Assembly (NCBI RefSeq): GCF_010015585.1
Contig: NW_022985095.1
Coordinates: 1 to 64,000, forward strand
Direction: 5' to 3'
DNA: 64,000 nucleotides
From: Eremomyces bilateralis CBS 781.70
Lineage: Eukaryota; Ascomycota; Dothideomycetes; Eremomycetales; Eremomycetaceae
Below are positions 32,307 to 43,182 of the stretch, in pieces; position 1 is the stretch's first letter; each line of letters begins with the position of its first letter. Position numbers and translations under genes: made by a program. Below the pieces are notes generated by a model, which was given only the letters and a program-made list of their open reading frames with translations, had not been told where the DNA came from and did no database searches.

Positions 32307-34107
32307 CTAAGATCTTACAGCCTTCTTTACCTCCATGATCGGTCCGCTCTTCCAGCTCGCGAACCCGTCCACAAGCATGTACTCACCTGGAGCCTCCGGT
32401 TTTCGTCCTTCCAGCCATCCGCCAGGAGCCTTCTGCGTAGCGGATAGCTTGAAATCGAACTCAAAGATGAGTCGACCCATAATAAGCATCATCTCGACAT
32501 ACGCCAAACCTTTTCCAATACAGCCGCGGGGACCATGGCTAAAGGGGCTAAATGCGGATTGAGCGAGCTGGACCGATTCAGTGGTGGCCTGGAACCCCTC
32601 TGCGCCTTCAATCCAGCGCTCGGGAATGTATTCAAACGGGCGGGGGAAATACGCGCTGTTATGGTGAATTGCGTAATGTGGAACGTAAACATCGATGCCA
32701 GCAGGGACATGATAAGAATCGATCTCAATACCTCCTTGCAGGACTTCTCGAGGCATGAAACCCGGGACAGGAGGTGACAGGCGCATCGCCTCATCGATGC
32801 AAGCACGGAGGTAGGTGCATCCAGTGAGATTCGGACCGGACACGATCTCCTCGACATTCAAGAATGCCCGGCGAACTTCGAGGCATACCTTCTCCATAAC
32901 CCGGGGGTTATGGAGAAGGTAATGGATGGTGGCCGACATCGCGGTGCTCGTGGTATCGGACCCAGCAACGATCAGGAGATTCGCTTCGCCCCAGAGTTCG
33001 TTCTGGCTAAAACCTTGCCCCGTCTCAGGATCTCGGGCCTGGAGCAGGTAGTGAAAGAAATCCTTCCGGTCGATATCCTGTCCGAGAGCAGTCCGTTCGA
33101 GAACCTGTGCTTTGGAATAAGCTATGAATTCCGCTCGACCTTTCGCGATTTTGGGAAAGAGGACACTGTCAAGCTTGGCATGATGGAGTGGCAGAAATGA
33201 CCCACACTAACAGTTATTGATCAGTATTAACTCTGAAACCATAAGCAATATACAAGAGACTTACGATCGTGTGTCTGCGGGCAGTCTTGCTGACCAAGTC
33301 CACAGCAAAACGGTTCTGTGGGCTCTCCAACATGCCAAAGGCCTTTCCAAATGCCAGGTCGCCCATGATGTCAAAAGTTAACCAGTTGCAGAAGTCCGCA
33401 ACGTTGAGTCCATATCCCCAGCCTTTCGACTCCATAGATACCTTCTCCCCACCGTCTGAGCGGGTCGAAGTGGTATCTGTGAGGAGTTGAGAAGCAGTTC
33501 TTATATTTGCAAGGACGAACCGCTCCATAGCTTTAATCGCCTGATCCGAGAACGCGTAGGAAAGGACGCGCCGTTTCCGGGCATGCATCTGCTTATCGAT
33601 GCTGCTGTGGACGCTGATAGCATGCTTGTTTGCGGGAAAAGCACGGTAGAAGTCGGACTTTTGTACGTTCGCTCGGTAGCCATAGATGGATTTCAGGGCC
33701 GTGTTCGAGTTGAAGGAGAGTGCATTGGGGCCTGCACGAACCACAGGGCCTAGATCGGAAAGTCAACATAGGACACACCTGGTTGGGTAGGCAATGCTAC
33801 TCACCATATTTCTGGTGCAGCTTATATATGTGAACATGTCGGTCTCCCCTCCAGGCATAATATGTCATATAGATATTTGTACATGATGCCAAAAAGGGAC
33901 CGGGATACTTGCGTAAAGCATGGAAATATCGAACGTAAACGCAATACACTACGAGCTAAAACGACCTGACGTTAGAATCATGCGATATCGAATGTAATTT
34001 CACACTTCTAGGCTTACGATGCTTGTAATGATGCCAACGAGTAAACGAAGGACTGGACCGATGCAATCGCTGAGGGTGCCAATACTGAAGGTAGAAACGA
34101 TACCCAT
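32307..34107 (-). CDS. Cytochrome P450 monooxygenase
   Basis: Four exons on the minus strand: 34107-34018, 33955-33805, 33749-33265 and 33206-32307, giving 541 residues with all junctions in phase. The N-terminus MGIVSTFSIG with GPVLRLLVGIITSILVVYC forms a membrane anchor, followed by the proline-rich hinge FHALRKYPGPFLA. Further blocks are GPVVRAGPNALSF, the oxygen-binding helix I AGSDTTST (about 320), the ExxR motif EAMR (381-384), the PERW block and the haem loop FSPFSHGPRGCIGKG with the iron-ligand Cys at about 471. It is an ER-bound class II enzyme needing CPR. General features resemble the CYP65/CYP53-like fungal group, but the substrate is unknown. The first two introns (62 and 55 bases) had to be read by hand, because the N-terminal exons are short. 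Confidence 0.9.
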
Positions 34108-35906
34108 ACTGGGGATTTTGGGAACTAATAACGGTTGACGTGCTTTCAAGGAGATAAAATGTCCGATGGAATAAATCTTCCAGATAAAGACCGAATGGAA
34201 AGACTAGACCGACAAAGAAAGCGAAAGGAGTATCAGAACGAGCAGCAAAAAGAGAGTCCCGCCCTTTATCTACCACAGCCTACCATACCTACCTACTCTG
34301 GGGTAACCCCTCTTTCGAACCGGGGAACTACAGATAATCGGATGTAACATGATAATTCCGGAAGACTTGACTGCAAATCGCTCCGGATCTTCAGTTGGTA
34401 TTAAATGACAAATAGCATAAGTTAGTTATAGGGCGAGTATCGAGGGTTAGTATCGATGGTTGGGAGTTTTTTGGCTGGTCGGTTAGATGCGGCGTTTTAT
34501 GACTAGGGATGTCGACAGCTTGTTAGGCCGGTATTGTACTACTTCGACATAATTGGTGTCCTATATATATATATCTCATTGGCCCCGCTCAGGGTTTCCA
34601 TACGATAATGAACAGCAGGAATTGAATCCTCCAGTGAAATATCCATTTATTCCATGTCACTGCAGATCTTTGGGTTTTTGGAACCCTCCTAGAGCTATGG
34701 CGCAGCAATACGATCGTCCGGTCTCACCTCAGCTGAAACATGAATGACGTAATTACAGGATGCAGGACTTGCTGATACTGGGCGGGGATATTTGATATTC
34801 CTACATACAAGTAGTTAGAGAGTGTTCGCTGGTTTTATATAAGTTCCAGCGTGAAGGCGGTGAGTTTAAACCATTGCAACCAAAGGTCCAGTTGGTAGTG
34901 AAGTCATGCAGCATGTCATAGACGCATTTGTGGGTTAGCACAAGTCCGACCATCAAGGTCCCCGTCTACGGCCAATCGCGCATGGCAAGAGACGATCGAG
35001 CGGATAACGGACACCGGAATCACCAATGAGGATCAACGACATGATGGAATTCAAGACGGGTTTCCAGGGATATCTTCAAACTCAGGAACCTTTTTTTGGA
35101 GAAGATGCCACTGTAAAATGTTATCTCGCATCGCCAGGTCCCTGGACTATCCAAGCACCCTCCTCTTCAAACTACCCATCTCACAAAGCACTCACGCACT
35201 CTACGACTTGATCTTCCCCACTCGAAGCCATCAGGTCTCGACCCTTAAGGAGAACGAACTTCGGCCGTTCCGCTCACTCCCACCCGGCCCGGACCCAGCG
35301 ACCGTTTCTTATACTAATGCAAGACTTGGATATTGCATCAGGTATCATGTGGCATTCGTCGAGCTACACAATCCACTGCCTGGATACTTCGACCAGAAGT
35401 ACTATACAAACTGACAATTTCAATTATCGTCCGCGGAAGTGCGTTAAATTCGCTAGGAGGAATGATCATGGACTCTGGGGCGTGTGCGAGCGCATTGGTT
35501 GGGATGGATGATGTTGCTGTGGTGGCTAGGAGTCTCTTGGTCCCAAATGCCGAACTCCCAGCAGTGTGGAATGGCGACTAGGTCTATAGAATCGCGTGCG
35601 GTGCTGAATGTGTAAGGATGATAAGTGTGATCGTCATACTGCATGGAGTAGAATATTCATCGGAGCTGGCATTGGTATATGGATATTTCGCGTGTATATG
35701 GCGGGAGTCGACCAGGTTCTATGATCCAGTGGCATGGTCCTTATGATTGGACTTAGCGATATTTGGCCCCTCTACAGCAATATGGTATGGTGGAAATGCC
35801 TTATCATCAGCCACCTCCTCCCTCCCCAGGCACTGGTCTAAACGTATTGAGACTTGAGGGTACTTAGACAATGAGTTCGATGTCAGCGCCTATGTTACTT
35901 ATTTGT
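34108..35906. other. P450 upstream region and 3' flank of threonine aldolase gene
   Basis: A 1.8 kb stretch between two minus-strand genes. It contains a short (TA)n run near 34563-34574 and several short frames without motifs (for example 35118-35414 on the plus strand). I could not support a gene here. Confidence 0.45.
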
Positions 35907-37193
35907 CTAGTTCTCCCCTTTGGCCTTGCCCGAGAACACATCATTCATAACTTCCTTCAGCTTACCCTCCGCCTCATCCGTGACCTGATAGTGTATAACG
36001 AGCCGTTCTCCCATGACCCGGAGTCCTTTCGACTCCGCGAGCTTGATGAACTCATCCGTGTCCACGCCTGTACCTTTCAGGCTCAGCCAGACCATATTGG
36101 TCTCGACTGGGAACTCATGCTTTCCCCCTAGGCTCTCCCAATAGTCCCCAAGCTTCTTCGCCCGTACATGCGCAGCCTGGAGCCCCCCCCCCAAGAACGT
36201 CTCCTCGACGGCCACTCGAGCGGGCGCAGCAATTATTCCTGTCTGCCTCATGCCGCCGCCGATGCTCTTCCGGACCCATCTTGCCCTCTTGACAAAGGCT
36301 TCCTGTCCAACGAGGATACTGCCGATCGGCGCACCTAAACCTTTACTGAAGCAGAGACTCACGGTGTCGAAGCACTCGCAGTACCCCTTGAGCTCGCCCG
36401 CACCAGCCACCACCGCTTCCCATAGCCTTGCACCGTCAAGATGCATGATTATGCCATGGCCTCTCACCCATTCACTGATCCGCCGACACTCTTCGAGTGG
36501 TAGGATAGTTCCGTTGAGGGTATTTTCGAGGCACACCATCTTAGTTGGGCATGCATGTACATCGTCACTGAGCACAACATGCTCTTTGACGTCTTCCAGC
36601 GTCAAATGTCTTCCATTACTCGGCTTCACCGTCGTAACCATTGCTCCACTCAAGCTCGCCGCGCCGCCGGCTTCATACCGGATGATGTGCGAGCGATCAT
36701 CGACGATGATGGAATGCGGCGGAGCCTGTAAATGGGTCCGTATCGCAACCTGATTCCCCATGGTACCTGAAAGCACTAGGACTGCGGCCGGCTTACCCGC
36801 AAGGGACGCGACAAAGGATTCTAGGGAAGAAGTAGTTGGGTCTTCTTGGAAGACATCGTCGAAGAGGGAGCAGTTGCCGATAGCTGTGAGCATGGATGGT
36901 GTGGGCGTGGTGACAACGTCGGAACGCAGGTCTATAGCACTCGGACCGGGTGATGACCAGGCATTGTGGGATGCGGAGGTAGAGGGATTCTCCACGGGTG
37001 TTTCTGGAGCGGTCGATACGTTTGATTTGCTGTAAATGGACATCGTGCGGGTGTGATTGGATGCCCTTCGGGCGCTCGTGGGGCAATATGGTTGATTGAA
37101 CCGAGTGATTTTGCTGGAAACTTGGACAGACTGGGTCTCACGAAATGTTCTTTGGAACACAAGTCGAGGAGAAAACATTGATGTTGGTTTCAA
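35907..37193 (-). CDS. PLP-dependent L-threonine aldolase family protein
   Basis: A single exon of 428 residues. The fold-type I aldolase blocks are IDLRSDVVTTPTPSML (about 87), SGTMGNQVAIRTHL (142), DDRSHIIRYEAGG (165), ENTLNGTILPLEE (223), HLDGARLWEA (251-260) and the PLP-lysine block SLCFSKGLGAPIGS with Lys at about 284. A GGGMRQ motif follows. The family cleaves L-threonine or L-allo-threonine to glycine and acetaldehyde; relatives in fungal toxin pathways handle other beta-hydroxy amino acids. The 50-residue N-terminus before the second Met (MSIYSKSN) is rich in Arg and Ser and could be a mitochondrial presequence. If translation instead starts at that Met, the enzyme is cytosolic. The gene is divergent from the MFS exporter across 679 bases. 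Confidence 0.9.
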   Translation of the reverse strand: MKPTSMFSPRLVFQRTFRETQSVQVSSKITRFNQPYCPTSARRASNHTRTMSIYSKSNVSTAPETPVENPSTSASHNAWSSPGPSAIDLRSDVVTTPTPSMLTAIGNCSLFDDVFQEDPTTSSLESFVASLAGKPAAVLVLSGTMGNQVAIRTHLQAPPHSIIVDDRSHIIRYEAGGAASLSGAMVTTVKPSNGRHLTLEDVKEHVVLSDDVHACPTKMVCLENTLNGTILPLEECRRISEWVRGHGIIMHLDGARLWEAVVAGAGELKGYCECFDTVSLCFSKGLGAPIGSILVGQEAFVKRARWVRKSIGGGMRQTGIIAAPARVAVEETFLGGGLQAAHVRAKKLGDYWESLGGKHEFPVETNMVWLSLKGTGVDTDEFIKLAESKGLRVMGERLVIHYQVTDEAEGKLKEVMNDVFSGKAKGEN

Positions 37194-37872
37194 TGGCAGA
37201 TTTAATCTGACACGACTTGCACGAGACTCCGTTGGAGAAGTTTTATATGTACGTGTGCAGTCTTGGGAAGCTGGTTGGGACAGAACAGGAGTCCAAATTC
37301 ACGGGAACTGTAGACAATAATCAAGCTTTCCCTGATAAGTGCCCCGCATCGGAAGATTGTCTATTCGCCTATTCCCTTTTACGATTAGCGGCCGATGTGT
37401 TCCAAAAGACCAAAACTGTGGATGGCGGAAAGCTTGACTTCGGGCCTCCGCGCTGTTACTGTGTTGGTTAGTTACAAGTTACAACGCGACGCGACAGCAG
37501 CGAGCACCCAGGAGACGACTCTAAGGCTTAAAGTCCCAAACGATTGAGCAACGTCCGAATGGGTGACGAATCTAATAAATATTTACCCCTGGAGACGCAT
37601 CTGTCTATTGTCGTATCGAAATCTTGCGCAACCAGTTACGTGAACCTGGGCTTGTGGAGATAGCGCTAGAATCTCAGGGCCGAGTTTCCCGTCCCGTCCG
37701 CTAATATTAAATCGAACCAACGATTCCTTCTAACTCCCCCCTCGTGGAGTCTCGTTTTTTCGGATTGGATATCGTTACGCCTTCTTTCTCTTTATTGCCC
37801 ACGAATTAACGATTATCATGGCGCAAACGCCAGAGGCCCTTACATTCCGCTGATATCAACCGAAGCAAGCCC
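37194..37872. promoter_or_regulatory. Shared divergent promoter, threonine aldolase / MFS exporter
   Basis: The 679 bases between two divergent start codons serve as promoter for both genes. The right part is pyrimidine-rich (CTTCTTTCTCTTTATTGCC near 37781). A short upstream frame precedes the MFS start (see 37818-37853). Confidence 0.5.
37818..37853 (+). promoter_or_regulatory. Upstream ORF in the MFS leader
   Basis: A complete 11-residue frame (MAQTPEALTFR, then TGA) ends 19 bases before the MFS start codon. If it is on the transcript it could limit translation of the exporter. Confidence 0.4.
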
Positions 37873-40188
37873 ATGACACCGAACCAGGCGTCGGCCAGGC
37901 TCGAGGCCGACAGATCGAATGGATTGGCGAACGCGACTACGACCAATCCTCAGGATGCTGTGTCAATAGCGGTACCACCCGAAGAAGATGCATCCTGCAC
38001 ATCGCAGAAAGCGATGTCTGCAGGAAAAGTGAGCACATCAACGGCCTCTGCGGCGCGACCGGTAGAAACAGATGGGCAGCGGGAACCTGCTGCAGAGGCA
38101 GAAAAGACGGAGGAGGGGAAACCGGAGAAGACAAGGAGCAAAGCGCGCATTGTCGTCATCCTAATCGCGTTATCGGTATGTGAATTTGTGATGAGTCCTG
38201 GGAAATGGGTTCGCTACGACGATCTTCAAGATAGTTCTAACTCGTGGTGCAGATGGCTGTTTTCCTTGCAGCGCTCGATATAGTAAGTCCAACCCTCCGT
38301 CCCCTCACTCCGCCTTCAGTGGTGGTCGAAACCGTTGGCCTATGATGGCCCATTCTGTCGACATTCATCTCTTGCCTGCGACACAAGAAAAAATACGAAG
38401 CAAGGAGTAAACACCTTGGGACGTTTCAAGGCCCAGAGATCAAACTCAAGGCCATCGATGTCGACCACCACGGAGGCCCCTCTTGATATTCATTGGGTAT
38501 TGACATCTTCGGCAGACCATAATCACGACCGCCCTCCCGACAATATCATCGCATTTCGGATCCGCAGCCGGTTATACATGGATAGGTTCGGCGTATATGC
38601 TGGCCGCTGCCGCTTCGGTCCCAGTATGGGGCAAGTTCTCCGATATCTGGGGTCGTAAAATCATATTGCTACTCGCAAACCTTCTCTTCTTTATCGGATC
38701 ACTCATTGCGGCGCTTTCCGTGAGTATTGGTATGCTGATCACTGCCCGTGGCATTCAAGGGGTGGGCGGAGGAGGCCTTCTCGTTTTGGTCAATATCGTC
38801 ATCTCGGACCTATTCTCCCTTAGGTACGTCGGTGGCTGCCCAAAGCTAAACTTTTACCTACAATTGGCCAGAGGTCGGGATATGGAACTGACATTTATGA
38901 TCTGTGCAGGTCTCGCGGCGCTTATTATGGCATCATTGGCGGCGTTTGGGCAATTGCATCAACGCTAGGCCCCATCTTGGGTGGTGTTTTCACGGAGAAA
39001 GTGAGCTGGCGGTGGTGCTTCTACATTAATTTACCACTTGATGGCGCTGCATTCCTGCTGCTGCTCATTTTCCTGGACGTCCACAACCCGCGAACCCCGC
39101 TCTGGGCGGGTTTAAAGGCCATCGATTGGATTGGCTGCGCTGGGGTCGTAGGCGGCGCCCTCATGCTCCTCCTTGGACTCGAGTTCGGCGGAGTTATATT
39201 CCCATGGAACAGTGCCAAGGTCATCTGCCTGATCGTCTTTGGCGTCTTCACACTAGCACTCTTCCTAGTGAACGAGTGGAAGTTCGCAACCTGGCCGATT
39301 GTCCCACTGAAGCTTTTCCGTCATCGGTCGAATTGCGCCGCAATGATGGTCTGCTTCATCCACGGATTCGTCTTCGTCTCATCCTCGTACTTCCTCCCCC
39401 TTTACCTGCAGGCGGCTCGGGGATCCTCCCCCATCATGTCAGGCGTCTATCTTCTACCCATGGTCCTCACAATATCCATTGGTAGTATGTTCTCCGGCGT
39501 CTTTATCAGGAAGACGGGCCTCTACCAGCCTCCTATTTGGATCGGTCTCGCATTTATGACGCTCGGCTTTGGACTGTTTACCGACATCGACGCCCACTCG
39601 AGCTGGGCTAAGATCATAGTTTATCAGTTAGTTGCTGGATTTGGCGTTGGACCGAACTTCCAGGCACCTCTCATTGCAATCCAATCCCTCGTCGAGCCGC
39701 GAAATATCGCTTCAGCCACTGCGACGTTCCAATTTGTTCGGAATCTGGCTACATCGATGTCTATTGTTGTTGGAGGCGTTCTTTATCAGAATGTCATGAA
39801 CCAGTACGAAGGCAAACTTGTCTCCGCTGTCGGGCCGGAGAACGCAGTACGACTTGGTGGCGCAAACGCGGGAGCCAATATCGGAGTTGTATACTCTCTT
39901 CATCCCAACCAGCGCGTTGCCGCGCAGGAAATCATCGCCGACAGCATCTCGAAGCTTTGGATCATGTATGCGACTTTTTCTGGAGTCGGCTTGTTAGTTA
40001 GCTTATTGATCACTAAGCAAACTCTGGGAAAGGACCATCAAGAGATCAAGACAGGGCTGCAGAAGGATCAAGCTTCTGTTCATGAGCAGCCTGCTCAGGC
40101 CATCGATCCACAAAGCGCCCAGGGCGTGGCGAGATCGGGTGGAGAGACGGAGACGAGGCCTGAAGCAGACAAGGAGGTCAAAGTGTAA
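37873..40188 (+). CDS. Major facilitator superfamily exporter, 14-TM type
   Basis: Four exons, 37873-38175, 38253-38282, 38516-38823 and 38910-40188, giving 639 residues with all junctions in phase. A hydrophilic N-terminal tail of about 95 residues precedes helix 1. Exon 2 is only 30 bases and encodes MAVFLAALDI at the start of helix 1. Then come TIITTALPTIS, the loop 2-3 signature WGKFSDIWGRK, RGIQGVGGGGLLVL, and the motif C-like GPILGGVFTEKVSWRWCFYINLP typical of drug:H+ antiporters. The later helices and the C-terminal cytosolic tail are continuous. The pattern fits the 14-helix DHA2 group that exports drugs, toxins or metabolites from the plasma membrane. Its divergent partner is a PLP aldolase, next to a P450 and an acyl-CoA synthetase, so export of a locally made metabolite is possible but unproven. 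Confidence 0.9.
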
Positions 40189-40667
40189 TTGTATAACTTA
40201 GATCCATTGCTGTAGTATAGCGCAGTTATAAATATTCCCTATTCCAACTCCAGTGGAATGATAGTGCTAAAAATTCTTAAGTAGACAAAGCCTACAGTAC
40301 GGGGGCCCTGAAACGCTGTGACTGGGGCACCAGTTTCTGCTCTCCATGGCATCAGATGAAAAGCCGCACTGGTGCCTTGCTGCATGGATCTACGATTCAG
40401 AGTTTGTCCACTCTCAAGTCATCCTGACCGCCGATTAAGGTAATTATTGCGTTTTAATGTCTGAGTCTACTTTTGCACGTCACAATACGCTTTTGATCTA
40501 TTGTGGTGGCTTGATGTCGGCTTAGCGACAGAGGGCTTATGTGTTTCATACTTTCATTTGTGCTCCAGACAATAAACAGCTGTCGTGCATCATACTCATC
40601 ACACATGAACATCGTCTCATGCAATGAATCGTTCTTCAAGGAAACCATCAACTTACGCCTAGATTTC
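40189..40667. other. Convergent spacer between MFS and cutinase genes
   Basis: These 479 bases are 3' flanks of two convergent genes. A short palindromic stretch occurs near 40315-40335 (GGGGCACCAG and nearby CTGGTGCC). No gene was recognised. Confidence 0.4.
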
Positions 40668-41510
40668 TTAACGTGTAGCTCGGACCTTCCCAGCGAGGAA
40701 GGAAACTCCACGGGTCACACTGCCGTCAGTAGTGTACAAGAGATGGCCAGCTGTAACCACCAGACCTATGCCGCAGACACCATCGTCAAGCCGGCAGATG
40801 ATGAGGACATCATTCCTCGGATAGTTCTGACAAAGGGTTAGCAAGAGCACGGAATCAGTCCCACGAAAAGGTGGTAGTACTCACATCGATCGCTCCGCCC
40901 TCTTCAAAATTGCGGGTGTCGCCATACAGAACTCCGCCAACTGTCTTCGCCTTGATGGCGCTGGAGAGACGGGACACCGCACCGTGCATGACAGCGGCAC
41001 CTTGACTGTTGAACATGTCAACGTCAGCTATTCGTACTTACAGACGAGCCTGTCGGCGAATATGGTTTAGACATACCTGTAGCCTCCAAAGACAAGGGTT
41101 GCGTCAGGGCATCGTCTGCTTGCAGTTTCGAACAAGCTCACGGCGTTGTTGATCGCGGCCGACGAGGTGCCCGCCGGTAGAAGGTTGTCCCCGACACTCG
41201 CCCTGTACTGGGGGCCAACGCCTTGACACCCAACGCTCCCCAGACCAAGGGTGATTTTCAGGCCCGAGCATGTGACAGGGCCAACTGTGAGGCCCATATT
41301 CCCGGGCTCGGTGGACCCTCGAGCGAAGATGAAGAAGACGTCTCGACAGGCGCCACTGACTACGTCGTTGGAAGACGAACCTTGACGCTTCTCCTTCATG
41401 GTTGGCATATGCTCCGCGAAGCTCGCTTCCAAGGCGACGAGCTCTGGCGATTGAACCGGAGTTGCGGAAGACAATGCAGCGACCGCTGCAACAATGGTAA
41501 GGAGCCTCAT
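40668..41510 (-). CDS. Secreted cutinase family serine esterase
   Basis: Three exons on the minus strand, 41510-41077, 41005-40885 and 40826-40668, giving 237 residues. The start MRLLTIVAAVAALSSATPV is a signal peptide; a KEKR site near residue 42 suggests dibasic processing. The cutinase block VFFIFARGSTEPGNMG carries the oxyanion-hole region. The exon 1-2 junction forms GGYSQGAAVMHGAV, the nucleophile elbow GYSQG with the catalytic Ser. Exon 3 supplies DDGVC and AGHLLY, which fit the catalytic Asp and His positions. Cys pairs at the usual places suggest the two disulfides of the family. The enzyme should be extracellular and hydrolyse cutin or other polyesters. Confidence 0.9.
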
Positions 41511-43182
41511 GTTGATCTCTTGTCTTAGGGAGTTCTTGTAAAGGATTGATTCACTAGCCAGTAGAGACTCGAGTTCTTATAACCAAAGTCCTTTCAGCAC
41601 GATGGAACTCCCACTCTTTATACTGAGCTTAGAACTCTTGGTCGGTCAGTCCTAGCTATTGGCCGTCGAGTTGACCTCGATTCCATAGACAACATCGTCC
41701 CCAAGCCCCCAAGTCACGGAGCCACACAAGATCTGCTAAGCGCGGAACCATTGATATTTACAGGCATCCTGTCCAGGGTACAAGAAGTTCGGCCGCCGGT
41801 CATTTCGGAACGCTCGATTTTATATTAAATTTATATTACACGGCGACGAACTGGCCATGCTTCGGGGGTGCCTTTAAAATATATGCAGAACTGGGTGTAG
41901 GACCAACATGAACTGCTACCTGCCTTTCGCGCTCTTCCCCCGCATTAGAACTTTTCCATTGTGTTGGGATTGGTTTTGCTAACCGGATACAGATTGGAAT
42001 ATCTTGGCCATTGTCAAGTCCCTCGGACTTCGGTGTCGACTGGGAGCGCTTGAGGACGGATATGTTTCCTTGCTGGTGATGAAGCTGGGGCCTGCAAGCA
42101 ACACGTACATGCGTCATCCACACCTCGTCCACACTTCGTTCCCGTCGTACAAAAGACGGTAGCGCCACCCGATCGAGAAACTCCGGACCACTGATCCGAT
42201 ACCTGTATGATGTGCATATCACTAAGGCAAGGATACCTGCTTCGGTCTCATGATACATCGCATAAATGGCGTTCGGCGCTCTGGGCGGTGATACTCAGGA
42301 CGACTGGTAAATAGGACTTTCGTAGGCTAGGGCGTTATAGTTCCCTTTCGATAATAGACTCTTGCCTTATAGGTTACTAGCTGCCCTTCATAGAACCAGA
42401 CCGGAGAGATGTACCCTGGAGAGATTTTGTAGGCGGGGTATACCGTATAAACCTCTGCCCGTCATGCTGCCCGACTCTCCCTACATTAAAAGTCTCCTAA
42501 TATTCTTTAGGTGGAATCCAACTAGTGGGGTTTTCCATCCGAGTTACCTCCACGTGGTTCAGAACACCCAGAAGTCGGATAACGGTGAGATACTAGTGAA
42601 GCCAACCCACCCTTTGGGCCAACAGCTGTGCCTCTGATATAATTGAGTGTGGGAAAGGATTGTCTGACGTCGAATACACAAATTGGACTGATGCTACTGC
42701 AGTTGATGAACATTTCGGCCCCCCAGATGACCGAGAAGCCTTGTCTGAATCTTTGTAGAATGAGGGGCATAGCAGAAGCGTGGCGTCAAATCGAAGGATC
42801 ACAATGTCTCGCGACACGTTCTTGAATGACCGGTAGATTATCAACCTCTGCGTCACCGGGCAGCGGCATGGCCTCGACGGCCGCTTGATTCTACTGTGCA
42901 AAGATCGATGCTTTTTTGTTGGAATGACTTAACATCTATAAAATCTATACCTGGGACATCTGAAATTTCGCTATCTACCATTACAAGTGTTCTTTCTATG
43001 TACGAGCCATCGCAGGACCATCCAAATATACATCTCCGCCGTATTACAAACGATCACGAGATTACGCCAAGTGTGGCAGTGTGGATTTCTGGGTTTCGAT
43101 AATCCACTGCTGTTCAGTGTGCTTGGGATCAGGGTAAAGGCTGTCCAAAATCGGTAACGCCCTCGGAACGATGAACCGAAGT
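41511..43182. other. Intergenic region between cutinase and acyl-CoA synthetase genes
   Basis: About 1.7 kb between two minus-strand genes. A minus-strand open frame at 41836-42258 (140 codons) has no recognisable domain; it could be an exon of an unknown gene or chance. I could not join it to other frames. No repeat or RNA gene was seen. Confidence 0.4.

Noticed and set aside
41836-42258. Minus-strand frame of 140 codons as a gene
   Set aside because: No domain, no supported splice partner and no start context; left inside the intergenic description.
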